From the NCBI RefSeq assembly GCF_017427765.1, contig NZ_JAFRSC010000034.1, positions 1 to 64,000 of the forward strand: a DNA stretch of 64,000 bases, given 5' to 3'. This document shows, piece after piece, positions 52,201 to 61,200 of this stretch (the first letter of the stretch is position 1; each line of letters starts with the position of its first letter). A program made the translations under genes and the position numbers. Under the pieces are notes generated by a model that searched no databases, had not been told where the DNA came from, and saw only the letters and a list, made by a program, of their open reading frames with translations. The stretch comes from Methanobrevibacter sp. (GTDB lineage Archaea; Methanobacteriota; Methanobacteria; Methanobacteriales; Methanobacteriaceae).

Positions 52201-55200
52201 TGAAGGTGGAGGTGCCATTTACGCATACGGTAACGATGCAAAAATCGAGGATTCCACATTCAACTCAAGCACAGCAAAATACGGTGGAGCAATCTACTTA
52301 ACATCCTGGGGTTCATCAATTACCCGGTCCAACATAACAGGAAGTACTGCTACCTACAATGGTGGTGGAGTATATGTTGCAGAAGGAAGTATCCAAATAT
52401 CCGAAAGTAATTTCGATTACTGTATAGCTAGCGGTACTGCTTCAAGCAATGGTGGTGGAGCTATTTATATTAACGGTCCGGATACTCATATTTCAGCATC
52501 CAACTTTTCAGGCAACAAAGCACCTAATTCTGCTGCTCGTGGTGGAGCTATTTTCATCAAAGGGGAAAGAACAGTCATTGAAGGTTCAGAATTTGATGAC
52601 AGTACTGCCAATCAGGGTGGTGTAATCTATATTGAAGGTAAGGATGCACTCATTGACACATCCTCATTTTCCAACAGTTCATCAAAAGCATCTGGTGGTT
52701 CAATTTATGTTACAGGGGATGAAGCAACAATAAGACTCTCCGCTTTTGATAATATTACTGCAAAAAATGGTGATGGTGGAGCAATTTATGTAGATGGTGA
52801 GAGAACTGACATATTAAACTCATCATTTTACAACTGTACAGTTAATGGCAAAAGAGGTGGAGCAATTTACATTGATGATATAGGAACTACAGTCGCCTAT
52901 TCCAATTTCACCCTGTCAAAAGCTGGAGAAGCGGGAGCAATATATATTCGTGGTGAAAATACCACAATTTCATATTGTAATCTAGACAAGAATGTTGCTA
53001 ACACTGCTGGAGCAATCAAGGTTTATGGTGACGATACAATCATATCAAATTGTAATTTCACCTATAACATTGCAAAAACATCCACTGGTGGTGCTTTAGA
53101 TATTGGTGGTGCAAACGCATCTGTATACTACTCCTGGTTTGACCACAACGATGCAAAATTGGAAGGTGGTGCAATCAACTGGCTTGGTGGACACGGGGAT
53201 GATTCAATTATAGGATCAACATTCACTAACAACAGAGGTAATGGTACCTCCAGAGGTGGAGGTGCTATCTACTGGGCACAGGGTCTTCCTATTGCATCAG
53301 GGGGTTTAATTAAAGATTGTATATTCATTAACAACACTGCTGCAGGAAAACACGGTGGAGCGATTGACTGGTTCCAGACATTGGATAGTGTAATCGAAAA
53401 CTGTCTGTTTATCAATAACACTGCTAGTTCTGATGGTGGAGCTCTCTATACTGGTGACCAAGGCGGTAATAGTGTAAACTTAACTATTATATACTGCCAA
53501 TTCTACAATAACACTGCAGGAAAATATGGTGGTGCTATTGCAAATCAGATGGCTAATTCATATATTTTCAACAATACCTTTGACGGAAATAAGGCTATGG
53601 CAGGTGGAGGAACCATATTGATGAAGGAAGGTCCCGCCGATAACTGTATAGTCGACCACTGTTATATTTTCAATTCATATGTCGGTAATTTAGCTGAAAA
53701 ATGGGGTGAAGGTGGTGGAGCAATTCTCATTGGTATAGATTCAAATATCACTATTTCAAATTGCGCAATCATGAATTCCACAATCTATAGGGGACCTGGA
53801 GGTGCAATTGCAATAGGCGGAGATGACTGTTCATTAATCAACGTTTCAATTCAGGATTCCTCAACACAGAATGACGACGGTGGTGCAATATACTGGAAAG
53901 CTAAAAACGGTAACCTTAATAATGTTACTATATTCAATTCATCAACACATTCCAGGGACAGTTCCAGATCATCCAATGGGGGCGCTATCTACATATCCGG
54001 TTGGTACTGTAATTTGGATGACATCAAAATATTCCAATCCTCTGCAAACAATGATGAAAATTGCGCAAAAACCAATTATGGTGGAGCTATTTATGTCAGT
54101 GGTTCATATGATGTATTGACTAATATAATAATCGACAATGCATCTTCAAAAAATGTAAAAATGAATGCTGCGGGAGGAGCAATCTTCTATGATGGATATG
54201 GGGGTACCTTAATCAATGCAAGCATTTCAAACACATTTGCAACAGGTAATGGTGGTGCAATCTATTGGAAAGGCAGTACTCCTACATTAATCGCCAACAT
54301 TTCAATCATATATTCCCAAACCGAAGTAATCGATTCAGTAAATACTGCTGATGGTGGTGCAATCTATACAACTACTGTTCGTGAATTGAACAATGTTTCT
54401 ATAAACGGGTCACGTGCTTATAAAAATACAGGAGATGTCCATGGTGGCGCTATATATATGAAAGATGGTCAGATTTTAAACAATGTCACCGTTGTAGGTT
54501 CACGCGCTTCAACAGATGATGGAACATCAATGGGTGGTGCTGTTTACTTCATGAGAGATAGGGGTTCAACCAATGTATGGGTTTACAATTCAACATTCGA
54601 AGAAAACAATGCTGATTTGGGAGGTGGATTATACTTCCAAAAAATAACTGCCCGTATATATAACACTTCATTTACAGGCAATGTCGCTAATCAAAATGGA
54701 GGTGCATTGTACAGTCAGAATGAAGATATGTTTATATACAATTCCACTTTAGACCATAACAGTGCTAAAAAAGGAGGAGCCATATTCTCTCAAGACGGTC
54801 ATATTCAAATTTCCGATTCAAGTTTTGAATTCAACACTGCTGAAGGGGAAGGTGGTGCAATCTATTATAATTATATTAGTAAAGCAGGATCAAGTGTATT
54901 GTTGAGGGTTAATTTGCTCAACAACACTGCATTCCAAGGTTCAGCAATGTATGGTACCCAATTCAATAAGATGTCTTTAACTGATGTTACTCTTCTTGAC
55001 AACCAGGCAAATTCAAAAGAATTTATAGAAAAACATGTTGGTGTAGATAGTGAAGGCAACAATTACACCAGCGCAATATTTTTAGGATTCGATAATTTAT
55101 TAAATGCAATCTGGCAGGAAAGCACATATGCTCTTTCATGTACCAATGTAACATACTGGGGTGTTGGCGGCAAGAAAAAAGCAAATTCTGCTCCAACACA

Positions 55201-58200
55201 AAGCAACAGGGAAGTAAATATAAACGTCACTGTTGAAATGTATGATGGAAGAGGAGCGCAAATTACAACAGCTGATCTTGTAACAGATAAAGACGGTAAA
55301 GTCACATACAATTTCGATGCTAAAGACGGTGAAACATACTATTTCGCATATGTACATAAAGCTGACAGATACTACACTTATTTAAGAGATACTCTGTCAA
55401 ACAGAAGTATTGTTAATATCTACGTTCACAATCCTCTGTTCTATTCCCAAAATCAGACAGTTCTCATTGAACTTACTGACGGTGCATGGGGTAACCTGAA
55501 CGGAACAGTTACAGTAACATTCAACGATACTCAACACACTACATTCGAAATTGTGGTAATTAACGGTACTGGATCTAAAACCAATATTTCAGGCCTGCCT
55601 ATAGGAATTTACAATGCAACTGCTTCATTTAAAGGTGATTTGAACCATACCGGTGATACAGATTGGGCCTTATTTGAAGTGATTCCGTATAATGATTTGC
55701 ATATTACAAAAGGAGTTGACATAACTGCAGATTATGTAAACGTTTCAGATATTATAGAATACACAATAACCGTGACAAACCACGGGCCAAGTAAGGCTTA
55801 TGGAGTAAACGTAACAGAAAGGTTAAGTCCATATCTCAAATTAGTCAGAAGCAAAGCAACCACAGGCAGTTATAATCTCACAGGCGGCTACTGGTATATC
55901 GGCGAGTTGGACGTTGATGATTTCGAAAAACTGACCATAGTTGCAGAAGTTATTCACATGGGACCTATAACCAATACTGTTTGGGTAACCGGTTTAGGAA
56001 ACGATACAAACCTCACAAACAATGTCGCTTCAGCACGCAACTTCACAGCTTTAGATATTGTTGATTTGCGTATCTATAAGGACGTCAATGTCACAACCAA
56101 TGTTGTCAATGTACTGGATGTAATCAAATTCAACATTACAGTATTCAATGACGGACCTTCCAATGCAACAGGTGTTATTGTAGAGGAACTTCTGGATGAT
56201 CATCTGGAAATGATTTCCAACAATCCAAGTGTCGGTACATACAGCAAAGGTACCTGGAATATAGGTAACTTATTAAAAGGAGCTAATGCGACTTTAACAA
56301 TCGTTGCTAGAATTGTCTATTCCGGTAATATATCCAATGCAGTTCACGTTTCCGGATTTGAAAATGAAACAAACTATACAAACAATTATGCAGCTATTAA
56401 GAACCTTACTGCAATAGCTAACGTTGATTTGAAAATCACTAAAATAGTCAATGTAACAGGCATTGTTAATGTGACTGATAAAATCAAATTCACAATTACC
56501 GTTACAAACAACGGTCCATGTAACGCTACAGGAGTATATGTAAGTGAAACTTTAAGCCCACACCTTAAGATTCTTTCCAATAATACAAGTCAGGGCAAAT
56601 ATGACGGTTCTACATGGATTGTAGGTAATTTAAATAAAGGAGATGTTCATAATTTAACAATCATTGCTGAGGTAATGTCTGCAGGCACAATTTCAAATGC
56701 AGTTGCAATATTCGGTTCAGACAATGATACAAACAAATCCAACAATAACGATACTATCGAAAACATCACATCCGTCAATATTGTTGATTTACAAATCAAC
56801 AAAACTGTTGATGTTACAAGAAATGTCGTTAATGTCAGCGATATAGTAATATTTACTATTTATGTTAAAAATAACGGTCCTTGTGATGCTACAAATGTAA
56901 ATGTAACTGAAAAGTTAAGCCCTCATCTTGAAATGGTTGACTATCATACATGGGCTAGTACTTATAATGTTACTGATGGTGTCTGGTATATTGGTAATTT
57001 GGCTAAAGGCGATTGGAGACAATTGGTTATTCATGCTAGGGTAATTTCAGCCGGAAACATTACCAACGTGGTTGTTGTATCCGGCAGTGAAAACGATACC
57101 AACAAATCCAACAACAAGGATGAGATTCCTAATATCACTGCAGTAGACATTGTTGATTTGCAGATTAAAAAAGAAGTAAACACTACTGCTAGTGTTATCA
57201 ATGTAACCGATTACATCAAATACACAATTACTGTATTCAATGACGGACCTTCAAACGCTACTAATGTAAATGTGTCTGAAGTTTTAAGTCCTCATCTTAA
57301 ATTAATTAATGCTACAACCCAATTTGGTACTTATAATGTAACTGAGGGTATCTGGCATATTGGTGAGCTTAAAAATCAGTCTACAGCCATATTGACTATT
57401 GAAGCTCAAGTAATAAGTGATGGAATCATTTCAAATGTGGTTGTTGTAAACAGTACAGAAAAAGACACTGATTTATCAAACAACAGAGCTGAAATTAACA
57501 ATATCACAGCAGTATCAATTGTTGATTTGCAAATCAAAAAAGAAGTAAATGTAACTTCAACTGTTGTTGATATGCATGAAATAATCAAGTTTAATGTCAC
57601 TGTTTATAATGCAGGACCATGTAACGCTACTAATGTGTATGTCTGTGAGCCTTTAAGCTATAATCTAGTGCCTATTAACATTACTAAAACTCACGGCCGT
57701 TATGATGATCGCTATACTTGGGTTATTGGCGATTTAGCCAGTGGCGAAACTGCAACTTTAACTATCGTTGCAAGCATTGCATATACTGGTGTCATTGAAA
57801 ATGAGGTTAATGTAACCTGTAATGAAATTGATATTAACCTTACCAACAATAAGGATAATATTACTCCTTTCAATGTATCTGCTCTTATAGATGTGGGCAT
57901 AAACAAAACAGTAAATGTCACACGTTTTGTCAATGTAAGTGATTTGGTCGAATTCACCGTTGTTGCCTATAACAAGGGACCTTCTAACGCAAGTGGTATC
58001 TATGTGAGTGAAGCTTTAGACTTTACTCATCTAAGGTTAGTTTCCAGCAAGGCATCTAAAGGGGTTTACGACAATCAAACCACCTGGTATATCGGTCAGT
58101 TAAGCAAGGATGAAAATGCTACATTGAAAATCATTGCTGAAGTCATAGCAGTGGGCAACTTCACAAATTACGTTGAAATATTCGGTTATGGTAATGATAC

Positions 58201-61200
58201 CAATCAGTCAAATAATAATGATACTATTCCAAATATAACTGCAAGACCTGTCGTTGACTTAAATATTACAAAACAAGTTAATGTCCAGTCCGATGTTGTC
58301 AATTTCGGTGATACAATCATATTTACAGTCACTGTTAGAAATAACGGTCCTTGCGCTGCTACAAATGTAACTGTAAATGAAGTTTTAGATTCACACCTCG
58401 AAATGGAAAGCTACAGTGCAGTTAATAGCGATTATAATGTCACTAGCGGTGTCTGGTATATTGGTGATTTGGCTAAAGGTGACTGGAGAGAATTAATAAT
58501 TGAAGCTAGAGTGGTTTCAGTTGGAAACATTACCAATGTGGTTAATGTAACAAGCACAGAAAACGATACCAACAAATCAAATAACAATGCAAGTATTCCT
58601 AACATTACTGCAATACCTATTGTTGACTTAAAAATCAATAAGACAGTCAATGTAACAGGTACTGTTGTTAATGTAACTGATTACATCAAATTTACTATAA
58701 CTGTATTCAATGACGGTCCTTGCAATGCTACCAATGTTAATGTAAGTGAAGTTTTAAGTCCTCATCTTAGATTGGATAAAGCTACAACTGCAAACGGTTA
58801 TTATAATGTAACTGAAGGTATATGGCATATTGATGAGTTGAAAAACCAGTCTACAGCTGTTTTAACTATTGAGGCTCAAGTTGTTAGTGAAGGAATCATT
58901 TCCAATGTGGTAATTGTAAATGCCACAGAAAAGGATACAGATCCATCTGACAATAAGGATGAGATTACCAATATCACAGCACAAATTGTTTTCGATTTAC
59001 GTATCAAAAAAGAAGTAAATGTTTCATCAATGGAAATTGACGTGACAGATAAACTCACATTTAATATTACTGTTTACAATGCAGGTCCTTGTAACGCTAC
59101 CGATGTATATGTAATTGAACCTTTATCTGACAATCTTAGAATTATCAGAAATACCACTTCTCAAGGTGAATATAAAGGCAATGTATGGTTCATCGGTAAT
59201 CTTACTGTAGGTGCTAATGCTACTTTAACAATCGAGACCAGTATCGCTTACGGTGGTGTTATTGTAAATGCTGTTAATGTGACTGGTAGGGGAATTGATT
59301 ACAACCTCTCCAACAATAAGGACAGCGTTACTCGCAATGCAGTAGCTCATGCGGATTTAATGGTTATCAAATCAGACAACCTCGGAGAAAATCGTGTTGT
59401 TAATGTCAGTGATTTTGTTGAATTTGTTATCACTGCCATTAATATAGGTCCTAATAATGCGTCTGGTGTTTATGTGATTGAAGATTTGGATTTCACTCAT
59501 TTGGGACGTGATTACACTTATATTCCATCTCCTGGCACTACATATGATGGCCACACATGGTATATTGGTAATTTGAATGTTAGGGGTAATGCTTATTTAA
59601 GAATTATCGCCCAGGTCATCGCACCGGGTAACTTCTCAAATTACGTTGAAATACACGGTAATGATAACGATACTGATCCATCAAACAATAATGCAAGCAT
59701 TAAGAATATCACAGCTTTACCTATCGTTGATTTAAGCATTACAAAAGAATCTGATGTTGTAAATAATACTGTATATTACAATGATACAATTAAATTTACT
59801 ATTACAGTCACAAACAACGGTCCGTGCGATGCTACAAATGTAACTGTAAATGAAGTTTTAGATTCACATCTTGAATTAATAAGTAATACTACATGGGATG
59901 GTTATTATAATGTTACTAATGGTGTCTGGTATATTGGTGATATGGCTAGTGGCGATTTGTGCAGATTAGAGATTGTAGCTAGGGTAATCGCAGTTGGAAA
60001 CATTACCAATGTGGTTAATGTAACAAGTACAGAAAATGATACCAACAAATCAAACAACAATGCAAGTATCCCTAACATTACTGCAATACCTATTGTTGAT
60101 TTAAGAATCGAAAAGACAGTTAATGTAAACGAAACTGAAATTCAGGTTACTGATGTAATCAAATTCACAATTACTGTATATAATGACGGTCCTTGTGATG
60201 CGGTTAATGTCTATGTATATGAGCCTTTAAGTGATTGTCTTAGTATTATCAATGTCACAGGCAATGATACAAGCACTGATAAAGGGTATGATGGACATAA
60301 ATGGATTATAAATACTGATCAATGGTATGATGAATATACTTGGGTTATCGGCAATTTAACTAATGGCACCCATACAACTTTAACAATCGAAGCCAGAGTT
60401 GCATACTCCGGAATTATTGAGAATTATGTTAACGTGACCAGTAATATGACTGATATCGATCCAAGCAATAATGAAGACCAAATTACTCCGATTACTGCAG
60501 TTACTAAAGTTGATTTGTCCATAAACAAAACATGCAACGTTACAACTGGTGTTGTCAATGTAGGCGATTTGGTTGAATTTACAATAACCGCTACAAATAA
60601 CGGTCCTTGTAATGCCAGCGGAGTATATGTGCTTGAAGCTTTGGATTTCAATTATCTTGCCGAATACAGTCGTGAAGTAGCTCCGGGAACTACATATGAC
60701 GGTTACACATGGTATATCGGACACTTGGATGCAGGCGCAAATGCTACCCTGAAAATAGTAGCTAGCGTTATCGCGCCGGGCAATTTCTCAAATTACGTTG
60801 AAATATTCGGATACGATGAAGATACCAACCAGTCCAATAACAATGCTACAATACCTAATATCACTGCAATACCTGTAGTTGATTTGGATATTACCAAAGA
60901 AGTCAATGTTGGAAGCGAAGTATTGGTTGGAGATACTGTCGTATTTACTATTACAGTCAGAAACAACGGTCCTTGTGACGCTACCAATGTAAATGTTACT
61001 GAAAAATTAAGTTCTCATCTTGAAATGGTTGAGTATATCACATGGGACAGCTATTATGATGTTGATAATGGCGTCTGGTATATCGGCGATTTGGCAAAAT
61101 ATGATTGGAGGCAAATTATTATCGTAACTGAAGTCGTTTCAGTCGGAAACATTTCAAATTCAGTCAGTGTAATCAGCACTGAAAACGATACCAACAAATC